A DNA stretch of 64,000 nt from an uncultured Flavobacteriaceae bacterium (lineage in GTDB: Bacteria; Bacteroidota; Bacteroidia; Flavobacteriales; Flavobacteriaceae), in the NCBI GenBank assembly GCA_913065125.1, contig CAJYAG010000004.1, positions 98,501-162,500 of the forward strand. The letters are read 5' to 3'. The notes under the pieces are model-generated. The model saw only the letters and a program-made list of their open reading frames with translations. It was not told the DNA's origin and searched no databases. A program made the translations under genes and the position numbers. Of this stretch, positions 9,403-17,032 are shown in pieces; within the stretch, counting starts at the first letter, position 1; every line of letters begins with the position of its first letter.

Positions 9403-9430
9403 AGAAGTAAAAGAATAAATTAAATAAAAA

Positions 9431-10396
9431 ATGAAACTACTAGTACACATTTCAAGAATCTTTGTCGGAGCGATGTTTGTTTTTTCTGGCTTTGTAAAAT
9501 TGGTAGATCCAATAGGTTCTCAATACAAATTCGAAGAATATTTTAGTCAAAGTGTGTTGGATATGGAATATTTAATTCCGTATGCATTGGCATTTTCTAT
9601 CATCTTAATTCTAGCAGAAATTATGCTAGGAATTATACTCTTATTAGGTTGTAGAGCAAAAATAACCTTATGGAGTTTACTTGTTTTATCAACCATATTC
9701 TTATTCTTAACTTGGTATTCGGCATATTATAACAAAGTAACAGATTGCGGTTGTTTTGGTGATGCAATTACATTAACACCTTGGGAAACGTTCTACAAAA
9801 ACATCCTTCTAATCGCATTAATTCTCTTAATGATTTTTAGACTAAAAGACATCAAACCTATCTTTTCTGTAAAGGTTTCACAAGTACTTACCATTTTGTC
9901 GTTGGTTTCGTTTTTATACATCACGTATCACGTGTTGGTACATTTGCCAATTATCGATTTTAGAGCGTATGCAGTTGGAAATAACATTCAAGAAGGGATG
10001 AAATACAAAGATGATGGCGAACTTCCTAAAATTCATGATTTTTATTTAGAAGATGCACAAGCAGATTTAGCGCCAGAAATTTTAGAAGAAGAAAAAGTGT
10101 TGTTAATTATTGTTCATACGTTGGAGAAAGCTGATACAAACGGATTTAAAACCATCAAAGAAATAGCAGACAAAGCCATTGCGAAAGGATATTCGGTTTA
10201 CGGAGCATCCGCATCGTTTACAGACGAGTTGTTATTAGCAAAAGAAAAATACGAATTGCCTTTTGATTTTCTGTTTTGTGACGGAATCACATTAAAAACA
10301 ATGGTAAGAGCAAATCCAGGAATTATGATGTTGCAAAAAGGAACCATCATGGGAAAATGGAATTGGTCTGATGCAGATGAAATAATCTTAAAATAA
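9431..10396 (+). CDS. BT_3928-like DoxX/MauE membrane protein with thioredoxin-like C-terminus
   Basis: 321 residues. The first part has about four membrane helices of the DoxX/MauE type (ISRIFVGAMFVFSGFVKLVDP ...) with the MauE-like cysteine motif TDCGCFGD near residue 104; a further helix near 150-170 leads to a periplasmic C-terminal domain (about 190-321) with a thioredoxin-like strand pattern (KVLLIIVHTLEKA) but no CxxC. Proteins of this layout are thought to handle thiol or quinone redox chemistry at the inner membrane. crcB follows after one base. Confidence 0.88.
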   Translation: MKLLVHISRIFVGAMFVFSGFVKLVDPIGSQYKFEEYFSQSVLDMEYLIPYALAFSIILILAEIMLGIILLLGCRAKITLWSLLVLSTIFLFLTWYSAYYNKVTDCGCFGDAITLTPWETFYKNILLIALILLMIFRLKDIKPIFSVKVSQVLTILSLVSFLYITYHVLVHLPIIDFRAYAVGNNIQEGMKYKDDGELPKIHDFYLEDAQADLAPEILEEEKVLLIIVHTLEKADTNGFKTIKEIADKAIAKGYSVYGASASFTDELLLAKEKYELPFDFLFCDGITLKTMVRANPGIMMLQKGTIMGKWNWSDADEIILK

Positions 10397-10397
10397 G

Positions 10398-10763
10398 ATG
10401 AAACAATTACTACTTGTTTTTATTGGTGGCGGATTTGGAAGCGCATTGCGTTTTTTGTTTGGAAAATTCCTAAACAATTCTGAAACTGGAATTCCGTACG
10501 GAACATTCTTAGCCAATATTATCGGTAGTTTATTCATCGGAATTATTTTAGGCTACGCAGCAAAAAGTGATGCATTAACAGAAAATCACACCTTGTTGTT
10601 AGCAACAGGATTTTGTGGTGGTTTTACAACCTTTTCAACCTTTGCTTATGAAAATCATGTGTTTTTAAAATCTGGAGATTTTACAAGCTTTGCTTTTTAC
10701 ACAATCGCCAGTTTTGTAGTCGGATTTTTAGCTGTTTTTGCAGGGATTTATATTGTAAAATAG
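10398..10763 (+). CDS. crcB: Fluoride exporter CrcB/Fluc
   Basis: 121 residues with four membrane helices, the standard size. Signature residues: GGGFGSALRF in helix 1, the pore asparagine segment YGTFLANIIGS in helix 2 and TGFCGGFTTFSTFAYE in helix 3 (the sodium site and phenylalanine box). It forms a dual-topology dimeric fluoride channel in the inner membrane. It starts one base after the DoxX-like gene, so it is read from the same transcript; no fluoride riboswitch precedes it. Confidence 0.96.
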   Translation: MKQLLLVFIGGGFGSALRFLFGKFLNNSETGIPYGTFLANIIGSLFIGIILGYAAKSDALTENHTLLLATGFCGGFTTFSTFAYENHVFLKSGDFTSFAFYTIASFVVGFLAVFAGIYIVK

Positions 10764-10792
10764 ATAGTGTCTCGATACAAATTAGAGTTTAA

Positions 10793-10840
10793 ATGTCATT
10801 TCGACAGAGAGAAGAATGAACGACGAGAAATCTCATTAGT
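10793..10840. repeat. Dispersed GTCATTTCGA-type repeat
   Basis: ATGTCATTTCGACAGAGAGA at 10793 followed by a ...GAACGACGAGAAATCTCATT end, in the 103-base gap between crcB and the crotonase gene. It belongs to the same family as the copies at 6985, 9372, 11572, 21999, 33478, 34241 and 53920. Confidence 0.7.
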
Positions 10841-10866
10841 TGAGTTCGTCAAATAATAAATAGAAA

Positions 10867-11568
10867 ATGAACGAAGTAGTACAGTATAAAAGTGAAGAAA
10901 AGTATGCAATAATTACCATTGTAAACGGAAAAGCAAATGCTATTTCTCATGAAGTCATAAAAGGTTTAAATGCTAGTTTAGACAAAGCTCTAGAAGAAAA
11001 TAAAATTGTTATTCTAACCGGTCAATCAGAAATTTTTTCTGCTGGATTCGATTTAAAAGTAATGACAAAATCACCTGAATCTGCAAAAGAATTGGTTACA
11101 AAAGGATCGCGATTGTCATTGCGAATGTTATCTTTTCCAAAACCAATTATTGTTGCTTGTTCTGGTCATGCAATTGCAAAAGGCGGATTTTTATTATTGT
11201 CTGCAGATTATAGAATTGGAGTAGAAGGCGATTTTAAAATCGGCTTAAACGAAGTGATGATTGGTATGACAATGCATCACGCCGGAATTGCGATTGCCAA
11301 AGCTAGATTAGCGCCAATTTTTCTAGATAGAAGTGTTAATAATTCTGAAATATACAACCCTAAAGATGCCATAAAAGCTGGATTTTTAGATGTAATCGTT
11401 CCAGAGAATCAATTATTGCCAACGGCAATTAACGTTGCTAAAATGTTCTGTCAATTAAATGAAAAAGCACATGCAGCAACAAAAATAAAAGTGAGAAAAC
11501 CACATTTAGAAGCTATTGAAAAAGCAATTGAATTAGATTTACAAGAAGAAATTTCTATCAATCCTTGA
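10867..11568 (+). CDS. Enoyl-CoA hydratase/isomerase (crotonase) family protein
   Basis: 233 residues, short for the family (about 260). The crotonase core is visible: ILTGQSEIFSAGFDLKVM (first oxyanion-hole strand), ACSGHAIAKGGFLLLSADYRIG (second) and a DxIxPENQL end. The typical catalytic glutamates are not evident: the segment after ADYRIGVEGDFKIGLNEVMIGM has N-E-V where hydratases have a catalytic E. So the substrate and reaction (hydration, isomerisation or hydrolysis of an acyl-CoA) are open. Monocistronic between two dispersed repeats. Confidence 0.88.
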   Translation: MNEVVQYKSEEKYAIITIVNGKANAISHEVIKGLNASLDKALEENKIVILTGQSEIFSAGFDLKVMTKSPESAKELVTKGSRLSLRMLSFPKPIIVACSGHAIAKGGFLLLSADYRIGVEGDFKIGLNEVMIGMTMHHAGIAIAKARLAPIFLDRSVNNSEIYNPKDAIKAGFLDVIVPENQLLPTAINVAKMFCQLNEKAHAATKIKVRKPHLEAIEKAIELDLQEEISINP

Positions 11569-11571
11569 TGC

Positions 11572-11638
11572 TTTTGTCATTGCGAATGAAATGAAGCAAT
11601 CTCTTAAAAGATTTCTCGATTCCGCTCAAAATAACAGA
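11572..11638. repeat. Dispersed GTCATTGCGA-type repeat
   Basis: TTTTGTCATTGCGAATGAAA ... GAAGCAATCTC ... GATTTCTCGATTCCGCTC ... ATAACAGAAA. It fills the 72-base space between the convergent crotonase and DUF1684 genes. Confidence 0.72.
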
Positions 11639-11640
11639 AA

Positions 11641-12258
11641 CTACTCTTTTTTATAGTTTTTAGCTCCTGCTAAAATTGCTACTGTTAACGTATTTTCTTC
11701 TGGTGTTAACGGACAAGAAAATGTTTCGTTGTACGCACAATACGGATTGTAAGCTTTATTAAAATCTAGTATAATTGTTCCATCTGGATTTTCATCCGTC
11801 GTTAAAACATCCAAATACCGTCCGCCGCCATAAGATTCTTTTCCGCTTGTTTTATCGGTAAAAGGCATAAATAAATAATCAATGTATTGTGGGTCTCTAT
11901 CTAAATCTTTATTCTGATAAATCGGGATTTTCTGTTCTATTCCGTCTAGCGTAAAAGTTACTGTTCCGTATTTTATATACAAAGGTTTTCTATCTGTAGT
12001 TGTAGTCATTTCAAAAATCGGAGCATCCACTGTTTTTTCTAATTTTGCAACAACTCTGTATTTTTTATCAATCGGATAAAAATCTAACTTTTTAAAGGTT
12101 TTTAAATCCTCTTTTGTCAACGGAGATTTACTATCATCATGAAATTTTAAATTCTCTTCGTATCGATAATCTTCCATTTTTTTAAGATAATTATCTTTTG
12201 GTGTTTCATTACAAGAAATAAGAATGCATAAAAGGAAAAGGGAAATAAGCTTATTCAT
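11641..12258 (-). CDS. DUF1684 lipoprotein
   Basis: 205 residues. N-terminal lipoprotein signal (MNKLISLFLLCILISC, Cys16). The C-terminal half carries the DUF1684 pattern: GGGRYLDV followed by ILDFNKAYNPYCAYN and FSCPLTPEENTLTVAILAGAK. The family is common in Bacteroidota and actinobacteria and has no defined function; the conserved Y-C-A-Y and C-P-x-P-P/T residues suggest a binding or enzymatic site. Upstream of it, on the opposite strand, is the MFS leader region. Confidence 0.9.
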   Translation of the reverse strand: MNKLISLFLLCILISCNETPKDNYLKKMEDYRYEENLKFHDDSKSPLTKEDLKTFKKLDFYPIDKKYRVVAKLEKTVDAPIFEMTTTTDRKPLYIKYGTVTFTLDGIEQKIPIYQNKDLDRDPQYIDYLFMPFTDKTSGKESYGGGRYLDVLTTDENPDGTIILDFNKAYNPYCAYNETFSCPLTPEENTLTVAILAGAKNYKKE

Positions 12259-12307
12259 AAAAGAAATAATTTAAAAAATAAAAATACAATTTTTACAATT
12301 ATTTATG

Positions 12308-12315
12308 TAGTTTTG
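12308..12315 (+). promoter_or_regulatory. TAnnTTTG box upstream of MFS leader
   Basis: TAGTTTTG at 12308-12315 matches the -7 consensus. I see no matching TTG at the proper distance, so this is tentative. A start of transcription near 12320 would give a leader of about 175 bases before the MFS gene. Confidence 0.4.
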
Positions 12316-12335
12316 AAACATCAAATAAAATTAAA

Positions 12336-12410
12336 ATGAGAATTGTCAATACATTTACGTATAAGAAGTCGATTAAAAATCGAAAAAGTCGAACGTCAAT
12401 TGTATTGTAA
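12336..12410 (+). CDS. Candidate 24-residue leader peptide
   Basis: ATG at 12336, stop TAA at 12408-12410. The peptide begins MRIVNTFTYKKS and is rich in Lys, Arg, Ser and Thr. It lies between a promoter-like box and an intrinsic terminator upstream of an MFS exporter, the arrangement of ribosome-controlled attenuators of drug exporters. It may instead be chance coding inside a small RNA. Confidence 0.4.
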   Translation: MRIVNTFTYKKSIKNRKSRTSIVL

Positions 12411-12442
12411 TGATATCAACATAAATTATTACTATCATAATG

Positions 12443-12475
12443 AGTCCGACTTCACCGTCGGACTTTTTATTTTTA
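12443..12475 (+). terminator. Intrinsic terminator in MFS leader (candidate attenuator)
   Basis: Perfect 8-bp stem AGTCCGAC (12443-12450) / GTCGGACT (12457-12464), loop TTCACC, then a T-rich run. It lies 22-54 bases before the MFS start codon. The segment GAAGTCG at 12365-12371, inside the leader ORF, is exactly complementary to CGACTTC at 12447-12453 and could act as an antiterminator. Confidence 0.75.
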
Positions 12476-12496
12476 TACACATCAACAACCAAAAAA

Positions 12497-13708
12497 ATGA
12501 AAAAATTATACTTTAATTACCTCGATACTTTTAGAGGACTCTCTAAAGAGGTTTGGTGGTTAGCGTTGATTACGTTAATCAACAGAGCCGGAACAATGGT
12601 AATTCCGTTTTTGTCTTTGTATTTGACAAAAAGCTTAGAATTTACTTTGGCTGATGTTGGTTGGATTATGTCTTTCTTCGGGTTAGGTTCTGTGGTTGGT
12701 TCTTGGATTGGCGGAAAATTAACGGATAAATTTGGGTATTATAAAGTGATGTTTTTTAGTTTGATAGGAACTGGAATTGCATTTGTTGCCATGCAGTTTG
12801 TTACCACCTTTGTTGGTTTTTGTTCAGGTATTTTTGGATTGATGATAATTGCAGATTCTTTTAGACCCGCAATGTTTGTTGCGTTGAGTTCGTATAGCAA
12901 ACTAGAAAATAAAACGCGTTCTGTTACTTTAATTCGTTTGGCAATTAATTTAGGTTTTTCTGCGGGACCTGCAATTGGAGGTTTAATTATTGCATCTATT
13001 GGATATTCTGGATTGTTTTGGATTGATGGTATTACATGTTTTTTAGCAGGAATTTTATTGCTACAAGTTTTAAATCCGAAAAAATCAAAAGTATTGGATG
13101 AATCAAAAGCAGAAAATCCAATTTCTGCGTATTCTGATAAAGCATTTTGGATTTTTCTAATCGGAATGATGTTGTTTGGCGCTGTGTTTTTACAATATTT
13201 TTCTACGATGCCTTTGTATTACAGTGAAATTCATTTTTTATCAGAACAAGAAATTGGTTTGCTTTTAGGTATGAACGGTTTTGTCATCTTTGTTTTAGAA
13301 ATGCCATTGATAAAATGGTTAGAAAATTCAAAATTCACAAAAGTAGGATTGATGTTGTTTGGCGGAATATTAACTGCTATAAGTTTTGTTGTATTGCTAA
13401 TTTCTACTTGGACTGGAGTTTTAATTATCGGAATGTTTTTAATGACCATCGGAGAAATGATTGCTTTTCCGTTTTCAAACGCATTTGCAATGGAGCGTGC
13501 TAAAAAAGGAAAGCAAGGAGAATATATGGCCTTGTATAGCATTGCGTTTTCTTTTGCACATATTTTTAGTCATAATTCTGGAATGCATTTAGTAAGTGCA
13601 GTTGGCTTTGACACAACTTGGGTTATTGTAACAGGAGTTGCCGCACTTGCCGTATTCTTTATGTTTCTATTAACACGAATGTTAAAAAAAGAAGAAATTA
13701 TGGAATAA
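12497..13708 (+). CDS. MFS transporter, DHA1-like drug exporter
   Basis: 403 residues from the ATG at 12497; the longer reading from 12440 runs through a terminator hairpin and is rejected. Twelve membrane helices can be counted; the loop 2-3 signature of the superfamily appears as GGKLTDKFGYYKVMF (about residues 65-80). The family exports small hydrophobic or amphipathic compounds by proton antiport; the substrate is unknown. The leader has a small ORF and an intrinsic terminator, so expression may be controlled by attenuation. Confidence 0.92.
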   Translation: MKKLYFNYLDTFRGLSKEVWWLALITLINRAGTMVIPFLSLYLTKSLEFTLADVGWIMSFFGLGSVVGSWIGGKLTDKFGYYKVMFFSLIGTGIAFVAMQFVTTFVGFCSGIFGLMIIADSFRPAMFVALSSYSKLENKTRSVTLIRLAINLGFSAGPAIGGLIIASIGYSGLFWIDGITCFLAGILLLQVLNPKKSKVLDESKAENPISAYSDKAFWIFLIGMMLFGAVFLQYFSTMPLYYSEIHFLSEQEIGLLLGMNGFVIFVLEMPLIKWLENSKFTKVGLMLFGGILTAISFVVLLISTWTGVLIIGMFLMTIGEMIAFPFSNAFAMERAKKGKQGEYMALYSIAFSFAHIFSHNSGMHLVSAVGFDTTWVIVTGVAALAVFFMFLLTRMLKKEEIME

Positions 13709-13714
13709 AAAAGA

Positions 13715-13739
13715 GCACTGAAAAATCAGTGCTTTTTTT
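13715..13739. terminator. Intrinsic terminator between MFS and CocE genes
   Basis: GCACTGA (13715-13721) / TCAGTGC (13726-13732), AAAA loop, A-run before and T-run after, so it can serve both convergent genes. Confidence 0.85.
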
Positions 13740-13759
13740 ATAGAATTTTAAGTAAAGAA

Positions 13760-15577
13760 TTATTTTATTGCTTTTTCAAAAGCATCTTTTCCGCCAACAA
13801 CAGGAATCGTAATTGAAGTTCCGTTTAAGTCAACAGTTAATTCAGTTCCCGGTTTTGGTAACAAAGTATAGTTGTTATCACTAGAAAAAATCATCAATCC
13901 AATTTGTTGTCCTTTTTTAATAATTTGATCATCTGGTTGTAAATCAAATGTCATTTCATAATACTTTCCAGGTTTTAACGGATTACTTTTACGTAATGAT
14001 TTGTAGTTCTGTAAATCTGCCCAACCACGCGTAATTATATTGTCTGTAATGACTGTTCTTCTTCCTTCATTCCAAGGTAAAGAAACCAACCAAACTGATA
14101 AATTTACTGCAGGTTTACTACTCGCGATTTTTACGGTTATTGAAGCCAATCCAGAGATATGAACGTCTTCTTTTAAAGTCGGACTTACATATAATAATCT
14201 ATGATTTGTATATTCCGCTTGCGCTAAAACTTCCCCAGAAAAAGAATAATTATCTACTAAAGTTTCTTTTATTTTTAAATTTGATTTGTTGGTTGATAAA
14301 CCTCCAGCTTTTGGAGCACCAGCATTCAAAAATAGCTGAACAGGTTTTGCATCAGGATTAGGATAATCTTTGTACGAAGTTGGGTTATCTCTTTTGTCAT
14401 TTTCTCTTACAATCCAAGCTTTTGCATCGTTCTCAACACCGTTTTCAATTCCGTGTAAATAATGTGTAAACCAACGATTCATCATTGTCATTGGTGGCGG
14501 TCCACCATGTCCATTTTGATGATAAAAAATTTGAGAAGGAATTCCCATTTCTTTTGCTCTTTGATAAATTCTATAACTGTGTTCTGGCATTACATTCCAG
14601 TCATTAAATCCGTGCGACATTAACAATGCTGCTTTCATAGGTTTCATGTCATTTAGATAATCTCTTCCTGCCCAAAAATCATTATAATCTCCAGTAATTC
14701 TATCCAATCCATTTGCCATTTCTGTATCACGAACAACTTTATTATTACGAGCTCTATTTTCTTCTTTTCCACTATGGATAAAATCATATAAAACATCAAT
14801 ATCTTCACCTAAATATCCACCAGGAGAACGAACCAAACCGTTTGATCTATAATAATGATAATACGAAGTATTTGGTGCAATTGGAATAATTGCTTCCAAC
14901 CCTTTTACGCCAGTTGTTGCTGCAGCTAACGGAATTGTTCCGTTGTAAGAAGTTCCGGTCATTCCCACTTTTCCAGTCGACCAATATGCTATTACTTTTT
15001 CATTTCCTTCTCTAGATGTAAAACCTTTTGCTCTTCCACACAACCAATCGATTACAGCTTTTGGAGCTAAAGATTCGTTATCGCCACCAACAGTTGGCGA
15101 ACCATCTGATAAACCTGTTCCTGGAGATGAAGAATGTACTACGATATATCCTCTTGGAACCCAAGTTCTAATTTGTGAATTTGAAATAATTGGGCGTTTT
15201 CCTGTTCTCTTTACTTCGGTGTGATTTCTTGGTTTTGGTTGTTCGCCAAGTTCATGTTTTACATCCCAAAATATTGGTGCGTTTCCTGCGGTTCCAGAAT
15301 AATACGGACTAGATTCATATACAATTGGTAATTTTAATCCTTCAGTTTCTGTTTGTTTTGGTCTTGTGACAGAAACATGCATTCTGTCTAATTTTCCATC
15401 TCCGTCAGAGTCAAATTCTGTTTCTACCCATAAATCGTGACGAAGCCAATCTTTAGGATCTTTAAATGTTTCTACAATTTGTGCTTCTCCGTCTTTAAAA
15501 ACAGGAACGGTTTTTTCTTGTGCTTGAACTGTAAATCCAACTAGAAACAGTGTAAGTGTTAGAAATTTTATTTTCAT
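13760..15577 (-). CDS. Secreted CocE/NonD family alpha/beta hydrolase (X-Pro dipeptidyl-peptidase-like)
   Basis: 605 residues with a Sec signal peptide (MKIKFLTLTLFLVGFTVQAQ). Family S15/CocE features: nucleophile motif GTSYNG with Ser210, the SHGFNDWNV segment carrying the acid residue, HQNGHGG with the catalytic His, and a C-terminal jelly-roll domain (from about 420; LSVWLVSLPW). Such enzymes cleave X-Pro dipeptides, acyl-amides or esters. Last gene of a tight four-gene unit that also holds a second CocE-like hydrolase, a penicillin-acylase homologue and a flavin monooxygenase. Confidence 0.92.
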   Translation of the reverse strand: MKIKFLTLTLFLVGFTVQAQEKTVPVFKDGEAQIVETFKDPKDWLRHDLWVETEFDSDGDGKLDRMHVSVTRPKQTETEGLKLPIVYESSPYYSGTAGNAPIFWDVKHELGEQPKPRNHTEVKRTGKRPIISNSQIRTWVPRGYIVVHSSSPGTGLSDGSPTVGGDNESLAPKAVIDWLCGRAKGFTSREGNEKVIAYWSTGKVGMTGTSYNGTIPLAAATTGVKGLEAIIPIAPNTSYYHYYRSNGLVRSPGGYLGEDIDVLYDFIHSGKEENRARNNKVVRDTEMANGLDRITGDYNDFWAGRDYLNDMKPMKAALLMSHGFNDWNVMPEHSYRIYQRAKEMGIPSQIFYHQNGHGGPPPMTMMNRWFTHYLHGIENGVENDAKAWIVRENDKRDNPTSYKDYPNPDAKPVQLFLNAGAPKAGGLSTNKSNLKIKETLVDNYSFSGEVLAQAEYTNHRLLYVSPTLKEDVHISGLASITVKIASSKPAVNLSVWLVSLPWNEGRRTVITDNIITRGWADLQNYKSLRKSNPLKPGKYYEMTFDLQPDDQIIKKGQQIGLMIFSSDNNYTLLPKPGTELTVDLNGTSITIPVVGGKDAFEKAIK

Positions 15578-15585
15578 AATTATGT

Positions 15586-17028
15586 TTATTTAAATTGTAA
15601 TTGTTTATCTGTTATTTTATTTATGCGTAATGTTTTATAATCTCTAAAATAGTTCTGGTACAATTTCCATGGAGTTTTAGAACCTTGCAATGGAAACATG
15701 TCCTTATCTCTATGGATATAGCTAGAGTTAAGATTTAATAAAGGTAACGTTTCCATAGCATCATCCATAATTTGTGGAATAACATAAGTGTAGTTTTTTT
15801 TCTCCATAAACTTTAAAAGCCGATTGGCATATTCACTTGTTAAATCACTTTTTAGTGTCCAAGAAGCATTTGTGTATCCCGCAAAAAAGATACAATTTGG
15901 CAATCCACTTAACATTAAGCCTCGGTATGTTAGTGATTTTGAAATGTCAAATTCTTTACCGTCAATTGTTGCTTTTGCACCTCCAAAAGCTAATAGTTTT
16001 AATCCAGTTGCAGAAATGATAATATCAGCTTTTAACTCTTCTCCAGATTTAATTTTAATTCCGTTTTCGGTAAAAGTTTCAATTTGATCAGTAACTATTG
16101 ATGCTTTTCCTTTTTTGATCGATTTAAACAAATCGCCATCCGGAGCTACACAAAACCGTTGGTCCCAAGGTTTATAATTGGGTGCAAAATGTGGTTCTGC
16201 AGAAATAGTTCCTAATTCTTTTTGAGCCCCTTTAATAATCAATTTTCTCATTGTGTTTGGCCACCATTTACAGACATTAAAAAAGATAACTTGTGTTAAA
16301 ATGTTTTTAAAACGGATGATTTTATGTGCTGCTTTTTTAGGTAATATTTTTTTTAAAAATGCAGCCACTTTATCTTTGTTCGGAAAAGTACCAACGTAAG
16401 TTGGAGATCTTTGTAACATGGTAATATGAGCAGTATCATCAGCCATTTTTGGTACAATAGTTACGGCGGTTGCTCCGCTTCCAATAACAACAACTTTTTT
16501 ACCTTTATAATCTAAATCTTCTGGCCAATGTTGAGGATGAATTACCTTTCCTTTATAATTTTCAATTCCAGGATACTTTGGTGTATATCCATTTTTATAG
16601 TTGTAATAACCAGTGCAAATAAATAGAAAATTACACGTGTAGGTTTCTATGGTGTTTGTTTTAGAACTTGTGGTGTTTACTGTCCAAATATTTTTTGTTG
16701 TATCAAAATTAACTGATGTAACTTCTGTTTGATATTGAATTTTATCTCGTATTTGATACTCGTCAACAGCTTCATTCAAGTACTTTAAAATTGTTGGAGC
16801 ATCGGCAAAAGATTTAGAATGATCCCAAGTTTTGAACGAATAGCCAAAAGTATACATGTCAGAATCTGATCGAATACCTGGATATTTAAACAAACTCCAT
16901 GTTCCGCCAAGTTCTTCTCTAGCTTCTAATATTCTATAGCTTTTTCTTTTATTTTTTCGTTCTAAATGACAAGCTTCACCAATTCCAGACAGTCCACCAC
17001 CAACTATAATAATATCTGTATGCAGCAT
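15586..17028 (-). CDS. Flavin-containing monooxygenase (Baeyer-Villiger/N-hydroxylating type)
   Basis: 480 residues, cytoplasmic, two dinucleotide-binding motifs: FAD site VGGGLSGIG (about 8-16) and NADPH site VIGSGATAVT (about 182-191). Between them lies a region resembling the FMO/BVMO fingerprint (YKGKVIHPQHWPEDL), and later PWDQRFCVAPDGDLF, as in BVMO-like proteins of the EthA group. It inserts oxygen into ketones or oxidises N/S atoms using NADPH and O2. It sits inside an operon of secreted amidases/esterases (eight and four bases from its neighbours), suggesting that a product released by those enzymes is oxidised after uptake (inference). Confidence 0.9.
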   Translation of the reverse strand: MLHTDIIIVGGGLSGIGEACHLERKNKRKSYRILEAREELGGTWSLFKYPGIRSDSDMYTFGYSFKTWDHSKSFADAPTILKYLNEAVDEYQIRDKIQYQTEVTSVNFDTTKNIWTVNTTSSKTNTIETYTCNFLFICTGYYNYKNGYTPKYPGIENYKGKVIHPQHWPEDLDYKGKKVVVIGSGATAVTIVPKMADDTAHITMLQRSPTYVGTFPNKDKVAAFLKKILPKKAAHKIIRFKNILTQVIFFNVCKWWPNTMRKLIIKGAQKELGTISAEPHFAPNYKPWDQRFCVAPDGDLFKSIKKGKASIVTDQIETFTENGIKIKSGEELKADIIISATGLKLLAFGGAKATIDGKEFDISKSLTYRGLMLSGLPNCIFFAGYTNASWTLKSDLTSEYANRLLKFMEKKNYTYVIPQIMDDAMETLPLLNLNSSYIHRDKDMFPLQGSKTPWKLYQNYFRDYKTLRINKITDKQLQFK

Positions 17029-17032
17029 TGTT

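Noticed and set aside
10764..10866. Fluoride riboswitch near crcB
   Set aside because: crcB follows the DoxX-like gene after one base; no room for a riboswitch, and the downstream gap holds a dispersed repeat only.
12440..12496. Upstream start (12440) for the MFS transporter
   Set aside because: It runs through a perfect terminator hairpin; the ATG at 12497 gives the proper first membrane helix region.
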